Assembly: GCA_028751875.1 (NCBI GenBank)
Contig: CM054134.1
Span: 49,243,738-49,307,737 of the forward strand
Source: Rapana venosa
Lineage: Eukaryota; Mollusca; Gastropoda; Neogastropoda; Muricidae
DNA: 64,000 nt
Direction of reading: 5' to 3'
Position 1 is the first letter of the stretch. Each line of letters opens with the position of its first letter. A model generated the notes under the pieces. The model was not told where the DNA came from. It did not search any database and saw only the letters and a program-made list of their open reading frames with translations. Positions 35,165 to 51,650 of the stretch are shown here, piece after piece. A program made the position numbers and the translations under genes.

Positions 35165-35745
35165 ACGTGTATAATCTGAGTAATCCATCACATTACATTC
35201 CTTTATATTTAACAGTGTAAGTGAACAGGCTATCAAGACTATCTGGAAATACCGAAACATCTCTCTCAGGACCAAGGTCAAGCTACTGCATGTACTAGTC
35301 ACCTCTACATATCCTGGATATTGAATGCAGATCTACAAAGGAGGATCCAGGCTCTAGAGATGAGATGCCTCAGAAGACTCATTGGCATTTCATACATGGA
35401 CCACACTACCAACAACGAAGTCCTACAAGCCATCACCCAACAAGTAAAGCACTACGAAAACCTGCTGACCACAGTCAAGAAAAGGAAGCTCAGATACGGA
35501 CATGTGACTAGATCAGATGGGCTGTCCAAAACCATACTGCAGGGCACAGTGCAGGGGAAGAGAAGGCGAGGCAGACAGAGGAAGAAATGGGCAGACAACA
35601 TCACTGAATGGAAAGGGAAGAGCTTCTCCACAACCCAGGCATTTGCACACAACCGCCGCAAATGGAGCCAGCTGGTGCAACGTTCGTCAATGCAGTGCCC
35701 CTACGACCCCGGAAGGGGTTATGGGAGCAGATGAGATGAGAGAGA
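35165..35745 (+). pseudogene. LINE (endonuclease-RT type) C-terminal fragment
   Basis: Seen: shortly upstream, in another frame, NISLRTKVKLLHVLVTSTY. In the 35321-35734 frame are LQRRIQALEMRCLRRLIGIS, NNEVLQAI and LRYGHVTRSDGLSKTI, followed by basic GKRRRGRQRKKW. Known: this is the characteristic C-terminal part of a widespread invertebrate LINE reverse transcriptase (YGCESWTL-like region, then the R-I-AFEMRC-RR block). The usual YACESWT is damaged and a frameshift near 35310 separates the halves. Related fragments lie at 43870-44400, 62020-63245 and, more distantly, 52770-53375. Confidence 0.75.
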
Positions 35746-35759
35746 AGTGGACAGGCATT

Positions 35760-36130
35760 TGAGAAGAATATAAACAAAATTCAGATTTGGTATTTCAGAA
35801 TTGAAAACGCATCATTTCTTCTATAGACATGTAAGCCTAAATGAGAAAGATTTGATTCGTCCTTTTTGTGATAGTTCTGCTGAAGACGAAATAGGCCTAC
35901 ATTTTTTATTTACTTGTTCACAACTTACGGAATTAAGAGCGTAGTTCCTACCTCAAAAGTTCTTACGTCAACAATGTCTCCGTAGGCTAACCATGCTTAT
36001 TACGTCTGGAAATGAAGTTACCTCAAAGCATTTAGGCGTAGCTCTTTTTCTACATAAAGTGTTTAAACTACGGGACACTTTTATTAATTCTTGATACATT
36101 GTATTTTTTGAAAATCTGTTTTGTAAATTT
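35760..36130 (+). pseudogene. LINE 3'-terminal fragment with zinc-knuckle-like motif
   Basis: The frame at 35790-35945 reads RIENASFLLYRHV, then RPFCDSSAEDEIGLHFLFTC, a C-x(n)-H-x4-C pattern seen at the C terminus of several LINE polyproteins. A stop follows, then further similar sequence to 36100. Similar motifs occur at 59800 and 60670. The leading cysteine pair is incomplete (RPFC rather than CPFC). Confidence 0.5.
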
Positions 36131-36194
36131 GTTTTTGATATGAGTATCATTTGCATGATAGTGAGTACTGTTTGTTTTTTCCCTTCAAATGTGG

Positions 36195-36718
36195 TCAAGG
36201 CCTTTTGAACAAACCATTGGCAGTCGCATTCCTATTCTCTTGTCGCTCTGTTTTCTGCCTCTATAGAAAATGCCTTTCTCTCCTTTTTCTAATTCTCCCT
36301 GTCACTTTCATTTTCTCTGTAACAATTTTTCTTCGTCTGTCTTCCCCCGGGGGGGGGGGGGGGGGGGGAGGGAGGGGGGGGGGAGGGAGGGGTGGATGCC
36401 GGGGCCTACCAGTATAAATAGCATCCCCACAATCTGGAAATTCTGTGCTAGAAATTTCCTCTTTTCTATCGCTCTCTTTGTTTCTGCCTTGTTCCTGTTC
36501 TTCCTGTAACCTCTTCCTTGTCTATTCTCTGCCTTCTTGGTCCATTCTCTTGCCTTTTTTTTCCCAGAAAGACTTTTTAAAAAAAAAATCTCTCTTATAC
36601 TTAAGTCAGATGTGCTGGGCCTGACTTGTCAGGGGCTTAACGGCAGCGTGACGCATTTTCGCTCATATAACAGACAATAGTTGTTGTCTGAGCGTTCGAA
36701 GAAAAAGAAGAAGTCTGT
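36195..36718 (-). repeat. Repeat R, reverse copy with poly-G insertion
   Basis: Reverse complement of the order seen at 21590 and 46765, from the CTTCTTC end at 36715, with hairpin CAGACAATAGTTGTTGTCTG at 36664, GGGCCTGACTTGTCAGGGGC and TCTGGAAATTCTGTGC. It contains G-rich runs at 36348-36390. Longer on the far side than the 21.6-kb copy. Confidence 0.65.
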
Positions 36719-37015
36719 CTGTCTCTGTCTTTGACTCTGCCTGCCTGCCTGCCTGCCTGCCTGTCTGTCTGTCTGTCTGTCTGTCTCCCTCTCTCTCCTT
36801 GACTTACTTACAATCCCACATCATTTCACTCTTCTATTAATTTTCATCTTCCTGTTTTCTTCTGACGGACAAGTCACAAGGAAGCATACGGACGAATGAG
36901 AATGCTTGCAGTCTGTCTCCGGTTGTTGTTGTTTATTGTTGTTGGTGGTGATGTTGTTGTGATGTACTTTAGTCATTTTTAAAGACTTGGAGCTGTTGTA
37001 CTCAAATATAGGTGA

Positions 37016-37081
<66 letters not shown>
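36719..37081. repeat. (TGCC/TGTC)n and (CA)n arrays
   Basis: A tetranucleotide array at 36738-36787 and a pure (CA)n of about 62 bp at 37020-37081, next to the poly(A) end of the LINE on the minus strand. Confidence 0.9.
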
Positions 37082-37083
<2 letters not shown>

Positions 37084-37422
37084 CTCATCCAGTATGGATT
37101 TTTTTTTTTTTAATCTTTTTGATTGGCACACATATACAGTTCAAAACAAACAAATTAATTTTTCGTACAAACAATATTACATCATGTCCATTTTTACAGG
37201 CGTACAAGACTACTAGCTACACAAAGTAAAAAAAGAATCAATCATCATTTTCGTTGTCAAGTCAAGATTTATAGATTACATACTTAATTTTCTTTATATT
37301 TTGAAATGGTATTCAAGTTTCTACTAAGTTGATGTACTGGAACCATTTTTTCTGAAAATTAGTAAACTGCATTTGTTTTCTATGCTCCAGCTTTTCCATT
37401 TCATATTTATATTTTAGTTCAT

Positions 37423-38650
37423 TCAGAAAATTACCAACATTAGGTTTTGTTTTACCAATCCGAATTTATAAACATAGAACTTTGGTAACAGTATTATTAA
37501 GTCTAACACTTCGTCAGTTGCTGTAATTGCATCAGTGCCAAAAAGCACTATTTCCACATTAAGCTCCAGTCTCTCGCAATGAGAACAATTGTGTTTTATA
37601 GTCACTTCAAGTTCTTTCCAGAAATTCTGTACATACTGACACTCCCATAAATAATGGTTTATTGTTGTCCTTTTCCTTGCCACAAAAATTGCAGTTGTCA
37701 TTATCTGTAACTTTCATTTTCTTAATATTTTTGTTCGTGACTAATATTCTAGAACAAATCTTTATTTGAAACCATTTCAATTTAATTTCTTTAATTTTAT
37801 TTGTCAGTTTTAATACTCTGTGCCAGTCTATTGGAACGTTCAAGCTGTCTTTCCCAATTCATGAAAGATTTAATGTCGAGAATTTCTATTTTGCCAATCA
37901 TTTCATCATAATAAATACGGGATCCTTTACCAGCTTTTGATATAATCTCTAGAGCATTGGTCCTTTCCTTACTAAAGTTGTCATCCAGTTTTATATTTTT
38001 CATTCTCGCATATTGTTGGATCAATCGCACACAGCTAATATAATGCAAAAAGTTAATGTTAGTACCTAATTTCTTTGATAAATTCTCATGAGTTATAAAG
38101 TCACCATTATCTTGCAGCAAGTGTTTAACCAAAAATAATTTGTTTTGTGCCCACTTTTCATGATATATGCATTGGTCTCCTACTTTGAATTTTTCATTGT
38201 GAAAAATTGGTTCTGCTAATAACTGTTGCTGATCCTTTGGGTCCACTTGCCTGAAAAAATGTTTTATATGAGTGAAACACATCTTTCCAAAATACATTGG
38301 TTTTAAATTTTGAAAACAGTTTTGGGGCCTATCCTATCTAAATATCTATATCAGGGCACAGTGAATGCAATATTAATCTCCATTTTTGTTTCTGTTTTAT
38401 AAACTTTTTTAATCCATGCAAGTTTCAGTGATTGTATATACACTCTGATATTTGGTATACCTATACCGCCTTTTGTTATGCTTTGTACCGAATATGCCCT
38501 TTTTATCTTATCTGTTTTCTTGTCCCATACAAATTCATAACACAGTTTTTGCAATTGGGCAACTTGAGCATCCGGGGGATTTGGCAATAAAATCCATAAG
38601 TATACCAACTTTGATAGTACTAGTGATTTAAGCACTGCTACTCTCCCCAA
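37423..38650 (-). pseudogene. LINE C-terminal region with zinc-knuckle-like motif
   Basis: The frame at 38650-38351 (GRVAVLKSLVLSKLVYLW, then GGIGIPNIRVY) is the usual post-RT block. 38297-37797 continues with Lys-rich sequence. At about 37715-37620 NCNFCGKEKD continues across a frame break into TINHYLWECQYVQNFW, giving C-x2-C-x(n)-H-x4-C. That arrangement is common at the C terminus of L1/Tx1-type ORF2 proteins. Confidence 0.7.
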
Positions 38651-38815
38651 AAGGTGTTATTAATCTTTTTGACCATATCTAAATAGTTTTTTAACTTCAT
38701 ATAGTTTATCATTTATATTTACTTCCGTCATACTAGGGGAACTGTCCGTTGAACCAGATTCCAAGGATTTTATATTCTTTTGGATTCCACTCCATTTTTT
38801 TGTGTGGTAAGTAGG

Positions 38816-39846
38816 TTAGTAGCGACTTTCTTTTTGCTGCCTAGCCAAACATTTTTGGTTTTTATCAAAGTTTAACTTTAACCCTGACATATCCTCAAAG
38901 GTTTCAAGGCTTTGAAAAAGCACTTCATACGAATGCTGGTCTCCCTCTAGAATGAATGATGTATCATCAGCAAACTGACATATCTTTAGTTCAGTATTTG
39001 CAATTTTTATGCCTTTAATATCCGTCTGTTTCCTTATCATGCAAGCAAGTATTTCTGCGCATAAAATAAAGAGATATGGAGAGATTGGGTCACCTTGACG
39101 GCATCCCCTTTCCATATAGAATCCTGAAGATACCTTATTATTCACAGTTACAAACGAATTAATGTTTTTATAAAAAGCAGACACCCATTTTTTGCAACCC
39201 CTTCCCAAAACCAAAGTGTTTTAAAACATTTTGCATAAATCCCCAGTCTACAGAATCAAATGCCTTCTCAAAGTCTATTGACAAACCCGTAAGCCAGGCA
39301 ATTGTTTTTCCTCTAAGTAGTGTATTAAGTCATATATTGTTCGTATAGTGTCTCCTATATATCTCCCTGGTACAAATCCAGTTTGGTCTTCATTAATTAG
39401 CCCTGGTAAAAAATTTTTTAATTCTGTTTGCAATACATGCAGAGCCTATTTTATATGTCACATTTAGGAGTTGAAATTGGCCTCCAATTCTTTAAATACT
39501 CTCTGGTTTATCCTCTTTTGGTAGACAAATTATTAGTCCTTCTTTTTGTGAGATAGACATTTCCCATTCACAAAGCCTTCATTAGTGAGCGAATCACAAA
39601 GATCCCTATTTGCCTCCAAAAGAATTTAAAGAAATTTACAGTGAGTCCGTCTGTTCCAGGGCTTTTGTCGTTTTTCATATTTTTCAGTACTTTTGAGGCT
39701 TCTTCTAGGGTGATTAATCCTTCCAACTGTTCGATTCTGTTATTAGTTAATTTTGGTATGGCATCTAAGAAGTGGTCTGATTCAAAATTTATCGTGTTTT
39801 TTCTAGTATATAGTTTTTTATAGAATGCTTTTGTTTCTCTTAACAT
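38816..39846 (-). pseudogene. LINE reverse transcriptase domain, frameshifted
   Basis: Blocks in order: KNDKSPGTDGLTVNFFKFFW (39640-39585), GLSIDFEKAFDSVDWG (about 39285-39240, in another frame), then ERGCRQGDPISPYLFILCAE and QFADDTSFILEGD (39120-38950). The catalytic FADD is intact. Frame breaks lie between 39568 and 39290 and near 39215. The preceding segment (40252-39820) is a Lys/Glu-rich, probably helical linker. Confidence 0.8.
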
Positions 39847-40259
39847 ATCTTCTGTTTCTTGTCAAACTAACTCCTTGTCTGTGGTCAGTTTTTAACATTT
39901 GCTTACTAACAAAATTCCGTTTCTCTAAAGAGCAAAAGTATTTGTTTATTTTCTCCCTTGTAAAGCCCATTTGCTCCGATCTTAGAATAATCCTTCCATT
40001 TTTTGTTTGTCTGATTCTGATCAGTTCCTCCTTTTTCTCGTTCAAAAGTTTAGCTTCAGCTTCACATAAAAAAGAGTTTTGCTCTAATAGGTGTATGTCT
40101 TTTTCAAGTTCTTTTTCGTGTAAATTTCTCTCTTTGTTTTTTCTAATACTATGAGTAATTGTTTCCCTTCTTACTTCCATTATCAACGTATCTAGAAATA
40201 ATTGGTTCGATATTGAAAACTGAATTTGGTCATTTGGTATCTCATCAATCAATTCACTG

Positions 40260-41104
40260 TTGTACGGTAATATGCATACTGTCTTTTTACTCTTTTGATT
40301 GTATATTAACTAACTGTACATAATTTTTATCTTTTAAGTAATGCAGAGTTAAATTTCCAAAACCCTTTTTTTTTTCTTGCTTTTTGAAATCAAAAATCTA
40401 TCAAAATCAAAGAGTGGTCACTTCTATATCCATAAAGAATGTCTGTGTCTTTTACATCTGTTATCAAAGTATCTGACACTAAGAAGAAATCTAATCTACT
40501 TTGCTGGAATGGTGTAGTTTTTTCTCCAGGTGTAACGGGTTACTTCTTGGTTTAATTCTCGCCATATATCTACTAGCTCTAGTTGAGCCATCATTTCACT
40601 AACTGCCTCCTGTGCTTTAAACATTGTTTACACGTTTATAGTTATGGTAATCAAGATTTGGGTTAAGAACTAAGTTCCAGTCACCTGCTATCAGTATATT
40701 AGGAATATTCAGTTCTTTAATTTTTGATTGAATACTCTCAAAAAAATATGGTTCATCCTTATTAGGTCCATAAATATTCACTAATACAAAATCTTTTCCC
40801 ATATATCTATGTTCAAAATAATATAGTTACCTTGGCTGTCTTTAATGGTTTTTTTTAATCCTAAATTCAAAGTTATTGTTAAAAAGGATAGCCACACCTC
40901 TGGACTTAGAATTCTTTGATGCAAAAAAACACATTCATATCCCCATTCTGATCTAATTAATCTGTCTAATTTGTTTGTGAAATGAGTATCTTGTAACAAA
41001 TAGATGGAATATTGTTTCTGTCTCAGAAACTGGAAGACATCCTTTCTCTTTTTATAATTACCCAAGCCTTGGCAATTCAATGATGCTATTGTTATTCTAT
41101 TCAT
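40260..41104 (-). pseudogene. LINE endonuclease domain (EEP family), frameshifted
   Basis: Three frame segments. The first starts IASLNCQGLGNYKKRKDVF and includes LLQDTHF, matching the LN-QGL and LQET-H blocks. The second (40802-40617) has NIYGPN and IAGDWNLVLNP (the GD-N block with the DY-like end). The third, near 40440-40400, has DILYGYRSDHSLI, the SDH catalytic block. All main EEP endonuclease blocks are therefore present, but frame breaks occur near 40790 and 40610. Original role: nicking target DNA for target-primed reverse transcription. Confidence 0.75.
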
Positions 41105-41110
41105 ATTGGT

Positions 41111-41589
41111 TTAAGTTATATATAGCAATTCTGTGCCTGTCACAGTTTTTCAGTAGTGCACCATTTTTTACAAAAAGGAAAAATACCCTTTTGTGTTCAC
41201 CAAATCTAACCACATAAAATACTAGACATTCATACCCTAACACCCACATACTCAATTGTACTATACACTCATACGCACACACCATCAAATTACAGCAACA
41301 AAAAAAAAAACAACAAAAAATTTGACAAACCAACAACCACAATTTGCTCGACTATGGATTTTACAGTATCAGGGTGACTACCAAGTAGTAGGTGGGATAA
41401 CAGAGTCAGAGTGTATAACCTGGGTGGCCCTCGGAGTGTTAAGATGGGAAACGCCGTGCATTCAAAAATATAGGCTTTTTTCTTTTTCTTATCTTTGTGT
41501 TCTTATGCTAGAGGCTCTTAGGTTTATCAATCGTAATATTTTGCCTATGCGGTCATTTTTTCCAACCATTAAGGTAGCGGCATTTCGAT
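41111..41589. other. Unassigned sequence upstream of the LINE
   Basis: May contain further degraded LINE 5' sequence. No motif recognised. Confidence 0.3.
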
Positions 41590-41637
41590 TCATTTTTTAG
41601 ACGATGATGTCTAAACACGACACCACTGTACATGCAG

Positions 41638-41669
<32 letters not shown>

Positions 41670-41905
41670 AAATTTGTCCTCTGCTCCTACGGACACGCAA
41701 TAACCCACTAAGCGAAAGGCAGAACAGGTTTTAACATGTGCGCAAGAAGTTCTGCGTGCGTCAGCGCACGGCACCACCGTTTCCAGTCTCATCCGAAGGA
41801 CTTTTGGGGGAGTAGAGTCGGTACTGATGATAACTCAGGGGAATAACCCCCATGGAACGTCAGATCACGAGCTCAACGCTCTAACCACTAGGCGTCCCAC
41901 ACGCG
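41590..41905 (-). repeat. SINE-A, reverse copy (tail type ii), split by (GT)n
   Basis: The right end shows, in reverse, CTAACCACTAGGCGTCCC (tRNA-like head) and the core CAGTCTCATCCGAAGGACTT. The left end has GATGTCTAAACACGACACC, the type ii tail in reverse. A (GT)n array sits at 41640-41668 between body and tail. Confidence 0.7.
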
Positions 41906-42720
41906 CTACAAAGTCTACAAATGCTTTTTTCATGAGTGTCTCGTATCACTTAACTGGCACGGGAGAGTAAGTGACCTTTGGCTGATGTTATAGTCCCTAA
42001 ATCGGGTAGCTCCGCTGGGCCTTTAATACAACCCCCCCAACCAATATCTCGCATTAAGTCACACAGGGAGCATCCGCCTGAGTAGGCTTCTTCGATCAGG
42101 CTGAAAACTGGAAGTGTAATTTAATGTTACAGAGTCGATCCCCAATGCCTTCACACGTGAAATGCTACGTTTACTGTGTATCTCAGCGTATTGCTGTTTT
42201 TGGTGGTACTGTACAGTGTTCCATCAGTCACTCCTCTCCCAAACTTCCAGGAATGGTTAAATACCTGTCAGTGTTCAATCCATTTTTTTACAGGAAGAAA
42301 ATGAAGGTTCTGGGGACTGTGATTTAAGAATTAATGACGAAATTTAATCAGTGGTCCTTGCAAGGTACTGTTTTAATCAGTGTTGTCTTTCAGGAATTTA
42401 GCAAGTAGATTTTTTTTTTTAGAATCAAAAAGAATAACAAATCTCATCTTGATCACAATGGTTATCTGCCATCTTATAATCATCAATGGGTTTTAAATAA
42501 CAGAGTAAATCTTTGAGATGCTCTGTCAGTATACAAGTTACTCAGCCAATTGCTTTCTTCATCGTCACAAAATTTGTTTTGCCATTGTTTTGTCGGTTCA
42601 ACATCAATTTCTGCACATGTCGTTTTTCAAAACTCATACACTACGTCCAGTTAGAATGTTTGGTACCTTTCTAAAATGCAAAGCGAGAAGGAAAAAGAAA
42701 AGGAGGGCAGGGTCTGGGGA
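41906..42720. other. Unassigned sequence
   Basis: A short reverse-related motif near 42000 (TATAGTCCCTAAATCGGGTA) matches 33340-33375. No exon recognised. Open frames are under 90 codons and carry no motif. Confidence 0.35.
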
Positions 42721-42721
42721 A

Positions 42722-42759
<38 letters not shown>
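42722..42759. repeat. Poly-G tract
   Basis: About 38 consecutive G. The exact length is unlikely to be reliable. Confidence 0.95.
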
Positions 42760-42760
<1 letters not shown>

Positions 42761-43180
42761 GGAGGCTTGTTTCGATTGCTGTAAACAGGCAAATGTCAAG
42801 GTAACATTCTCCTTTTCAGTACACAAATAACCACAGAGCTAAGTGTTAGTTAATCTCACCACCCTTCATATATTTCGATTCCCTTCAGCTTGATCAAACA
42901 AATGAAACATGGGTCTTGTATTTAAAATCTGTGCAGCCGTATGCCAACAAAATTGATTAATTCCCCCCCCCCCCCCCCCCCAAAAAAAAAAGTATGCCAA
43001 ATTTCCCTTCCTTGGTATCACTTACGTAAGCAAGCACAATCGCCCTGTACACTAGCACATGTATACATGTGGGCCATAGATATTGAAATGAACTTCCGTG
43101 ATCAGTCCAAAGCAGGCCTACCTTATTGAAAGCAAAAGCTGTTAGGCTTTTCTGCATTACTCCCTCTCTCTCCTCAAAAC

Positions 43181-43196
43181 ACACACACACACACAC

Positions 43197-43266
<70 letters not shown>

Positions 43267-43289
43267 ATATATTATTATATATATATATG
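43181..43289. repeat. (CA)n-(AT)n composite microsatellite
   Basis: CA for 20 bp, then AT-only sequence for 88 bp, running directly into an inverted repeat. Confidence 0.95.
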
Positions 43290-43379
43290 AACTGGCGCAG
43301 TATAATTGCACAATTCGTAATTGTAAAGTAAACATACACCCTTTACAATTACGAATTGCGCAATTATACTGCACCAGTT
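43290..43379. repeat. 39-bp inverted repeat with 12-bp loop
   Basis: The left arm (43290-43328) and right arm (43341-43379) are reverse complements at 37 of 39 positions. The arms start AACTGG and end CCAGTT. The loop (43329-43340) is TAAACATACACC. Both mismatches are transitions. It sits between an (AT)n array and a C run. It could be a minimal inverted-repeat transposon remnant, a cruciform-prone site, or a hairpin RNA precursor. Confidence 0.95.
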
Positions 43380-43392
43380 GATGTTTACACTT

Positions 43393-43545
43393 AACCCCCC
43401 CCCCCCCCCCACTCACTCCAGAGAGAGCAAACTAATTAGATCGCTGTATGCCCTTTATGCATGCATGTATGTATGTATGTATGTATGTATGTATGTATGT
43501 ATGTATGTATGTATGTATGTATATATGTATGTGTGTGTATGGATG
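43393..43545. repeat. Poly-C tract and (ATGT)n array
   Basis: A run of about 18 C at 43394-43411 and a tetranucleotide array at 43463-43540. Confidence 0.9.
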
Positions 43546-43869
43546 GATGGATACATGCTTAGATTGATGTAAGAATATGTATGCATCTAGCAAGCTAGTT
43601 TCATTGATTGATTGACTCATTGATTGATTTTGAATCTCCTAGAAGCAGTTCCCCAGCATGACAAGTCAGTGCGGTACAGGCCAGCTGTATGAGGTGGTCG
43701 TAGATTCCCCCTTCTCCCTCTTTCCCCGGGGAAAGACACTAGAGAGAAGGGGCAAGAAAAAACACAGAAAACCCGATGATGCATTGATTGATAGGTAGAT
43801 AGAAAAGTGAATAAGCAAACGGGTAGGCCTAGATGAAAAAGTATAGAAATACACAATAAGAATTGGAAT

Positions 43870-44400
43870 AGTGCTAATCTTATCTGCTTCAACCCCCTCC
43901 GGGGCCGTAGGGGCACTGCAGTGATGAACTTTGCACCAGTTGGCTCCATTTGCGGCGGTTGTGGGCAAGTGCCTGGGTTGTGAAGAAGCTCTTCCTGGTC
44001 CATTCAGTGATGTTATCTGCCTATTTCTTCTTTGGCCTGCCTCGCCTTCTCTTCCCCTGCACTGTTCCCTGCAGTATGGTCTTTGAGAGCCCATCTGATC
44101 TTGTCATATGCCCGTACCATCTGAGCTCGCTTTTACTGTGGTCAGCAGGTCTTCGTAGTGCTTTACTTGTTGGGTGATGGTTTGTCGGACTTCTTCTTGG
44201 TAATGTGGTCCGTGTATGAAACGCCAAGGGGTCTTCTGAGGCACCTCATCTCCAAAGCCTGGATCCTCCTTTGTAGATCTGCATTCACTGTCCAGGATTT
44301 GCATGCATGATATGTAGAGATGACCAGTGCATGTAGTAGCTCGACCTTGGTCATGAGAGAGACGTTTCGGTCTTTCTGGATGGAATAGTGCGCAACTTTA
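43870..44400 (-). pseudogene. LINE (endonuclease-RT type) C-terminal fragment, reverse
   Basis: Minus-strand blocks: TKVELLHALVISTYHACKSW, then LQRRIQALEMRCLRRPLGVS, DGLSKTILQGTVQGKRRRGR, and near the end AAATGGAGCCAACTGGTGCA and GCCCCTACGGCCCCGGAGGG. Closely related to 35165-35745 but better preserved at the ACKSWT site. Frameshifts lie near 44220 and 44130. The shared 3' terminus defines the family's end at about 43870. Confidence 0.75.
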
Positions 44401-45029
44401 TTTATTGGTGTTTTGTTCAGACCTTCACCAAGGCTGACACTTATTCTTTCCTAAATCGGTGGGTTTGTAAAGCAGAAATCAAAGTAATAAATCATTCGGG
44501 GGAAGGGGGGGGGGGGAGGGGTAGTCAGTAAATCACTTAGCTAAGCCCTAATTGAAGGATTTACATCCACATCGGTTTTGACTCCATTTACCTACGAGTC
44601 ATTCAAATAAAATTGAAGTCCCATGTTCGAATATATGCTGATCAGTCACTGTAGTCTTGTGCACGCCATCCATCCGGCTTAACAGTATGGCCAGAAAAAT
44701 CAGCCAGGAATGGCCGATGGTGTGGATAACACGAACACACCCAGCATGCGGTGTGTGCGCTAGTTGAGGCATACATGAAAACATATGAGGGCTAAGGCTG
44801 TAGGTGATGCTTGCTTGATGGTATAGACCTTCTCAATTCACTGGAATTTCAAAATAGCCAAACCAAACCAAAACAAGACCAAGCTGGGGCGGTTGTCTGT
44901 CTGTCTTTCTGTTTGTTGAGTTTAAAGTCTGTCTACACATAGTGTATATGAAGACTAGCTAAAGTAAGGGAGTTAAAAGGGATAAAAGAACCTGGGAATA
45001 ACAGGAGGACTTATGTCCCTTTAAACATG
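44401..45029. other. Unassigned sequence
   Basis: No exon or repeat family recognised. A G-rich run lies at 44500-44520. Confidence 0.35.
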
Positions 45030-45332
45030 CCACATGGCTTTAGGTAAGGTAAAGGTAGGTAAAGGTGTCCCATAACGTAGGGAGCGAGGCGTCAGAGACC
45101 TCACTTCTCTAGGGCCAGCATATTGAGGGCGGCGCCCATCTCCTCTCCCTCGCTGCTTTACCTTCCCTGACCCTAAAGAGGACAGGTACCCATTTACAGC
45201 TGGGTGAACTGGGGGAACTGTACTGAAGCCAAGGCGGCAAACGGTCACCCATCCAACTGGTAACCACGCTCGACGCTGCTTAACTTGGCTGGGGGAAAGG
45301 AGTGCTCCGACCACTGAGCTATCCCGTTAGCT
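45030..45332 (-). repeat. SINE-B, near full length
   Basis: Same structure as 32385-32692 with few differences, including the tRNA-like head (reverse of GACCACTGAGCTATCCC at 45310), the 5S-like segment at 45245-45290 and the AAAGGTAGGTAAAGG end (plus-strand view). The close similarity of the two copies points to fairly recent activity. Confidence 0.8.
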
Positions 45333-45898
45333 GACTAAAAATGCTTTTTAAAAGAAAGCGTCCTGTTTAAAACCCTCCAAGGCCACCTTTAAAAGATCTA
45401 AATACAGATTTATATCTAAATCATAACACATAGAACAGAGACATTCTATACGCATATTTTAATTCTACGTCTGAAAAGATCCTCTGACCTCGACCATGTC
45501 TCCAGCTGACTGCAGCTCTCATCGGCGTCTCTAAGATTGATTTCTGAACAAAGCAACAAAATAGAATAGATAGATAGATAGATATTATATATCAGACGGC
45601 CTGCCCACTTGCAGAAATATGAACATTAGATCAATGCCATAGTATGTCCTAAAGCAACTTTCGATTTCTTGCTCTTTCAATCGAAGGGAGACAACTGTTA
45701 AAGTGCGACAACGGCAAAATGTTACCATTTAATCAAACACAGTTTTTGATTTTGCAAGCAAACTTTACTTTGCCCAAATTTATAATGAGGGATTTATATT
45801 TCATTAATTTGTTTGTAGTTTGCTCATTACAAACAAATGTTTAACAGCAATCGAAATTCGTCTGCTGCTGAACTGTGGGATTGTAACCTTGATACAAG
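45333..45898. other. Upstream region of NDUFAB1
   Basis: Presumed promoter and 5' UTR. It contains a short (GATA)n at 45565-45585. No TATA box at a convincing distance, and the transcription start cannot be placed from sequence alone. Confidence 0.3.
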
Positions 45899-50786
<4,888 letters not shown>

Positions 50787-50944
50787 GTCCTGGCTAATAC
50801 TAGAGAACAATTGTTGGTAAGTTTGCTTTCATGTTAAAACAAACCCCATATGACTAAATTCCTAATGCTGGTTTTTGTTGATGTGTCTCCTACATTAGTA
50901 TAATTAGCAGATTTAAAAATTTTTTTAAAAAGCACCCTAACTCT

Positions 50945-51365
50945 GCCAGACTTGTGGATGGGAAAACCTAGTGGTTAGAACAATGTGCTTTCAGTTTGAC
51001 GCCTCGAGTTCAAGCCGCCACTTCACGCCTGTTCAAGGGGATTTTACCCAGGAGTTAACATCAGCACTGACTCTACCTCCCCGAAAATCCTTTAGATGAG
51101 ACTATAAACTGAGGCGCTCATATGCAAACACAAGTAGAACATCTTGTGCACATGTTAAAACCCATTTCGGCAACAAATGACGAAACAAAACACTACAAGC
51201 AAAAATGCATGCACACTGATGTCGTGTTTAGACATCATCCTAGATGAAGTTGGAATGTGGCTTCTGTAATGGCAGGCAAAAATTAATATTCGCATATAAT
51301 CTCACCATTGGTGAACCTTGGAGCTCTTGCCCAGGAACAACAACAAAACCAGAACAAACAAAAAA
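50945..51365 (+). repeat. SINE-A (tail type ii) in NDUFAB1 3' UTR intron
   Basis: Head GGGAAAACCTAGTGGTTAGA, core TCCTTTAGATGAGACTATAA, tail GATGTCGTGTTTAGACATCA and ATAATCTCACCATTGGTGAA. The core carries a C-to-T type change relative to other copies. Confidence 0.75.
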
Positions 51366-51650
51366 ACTGCCAGACTGGCCGAGCATGTGAAAATGATACC
51401 AGGGCTTCCTGCAAAATCTTGCATAATCACTTCCAGTAGCCATTAATCAGTGTGTTTGTGAGTGTGCTGTCTTTCATGACCTCACAGAATTTAGCTCTCT
51501 TAAATACGTTTTAATCAATTGTTGCCAAATAATTTAAATTGTACTGTTAGGAAGACTATATAGGAAGCTGAAGTCTCTTTAGAGAGCAGAGGAATAAACT
51601 GTACACAAGGTTTCTTTTGTCAAATTTTGATGAACCCCATTGTGCTGCAG

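Larger units (their letters stand above)
37097..41110 (-). mobile_element. L1/Tx1-like LINE, nearly complete second ORF, broken
   Basis: Read on the minus strand from about 41104, the order is apurinic-type endonuclease, linker, reverse transcriptase, C-terminal region with a zinc-knuckle-like motif, then a poly(A) tract (A13 at 37111-37099). The length of about 4 kb fits an ORF2 plus 3' UTR. No ORF1 was recognised upstream, so it is probably 5' truncated. At least five frame breaks separate otherwise well-preserved blocks, so it is inactive. Clade assignment to L1/Tx1 rests on the endonuclease start and RT block spacing and is moderately secure. Confidence 0.8.
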
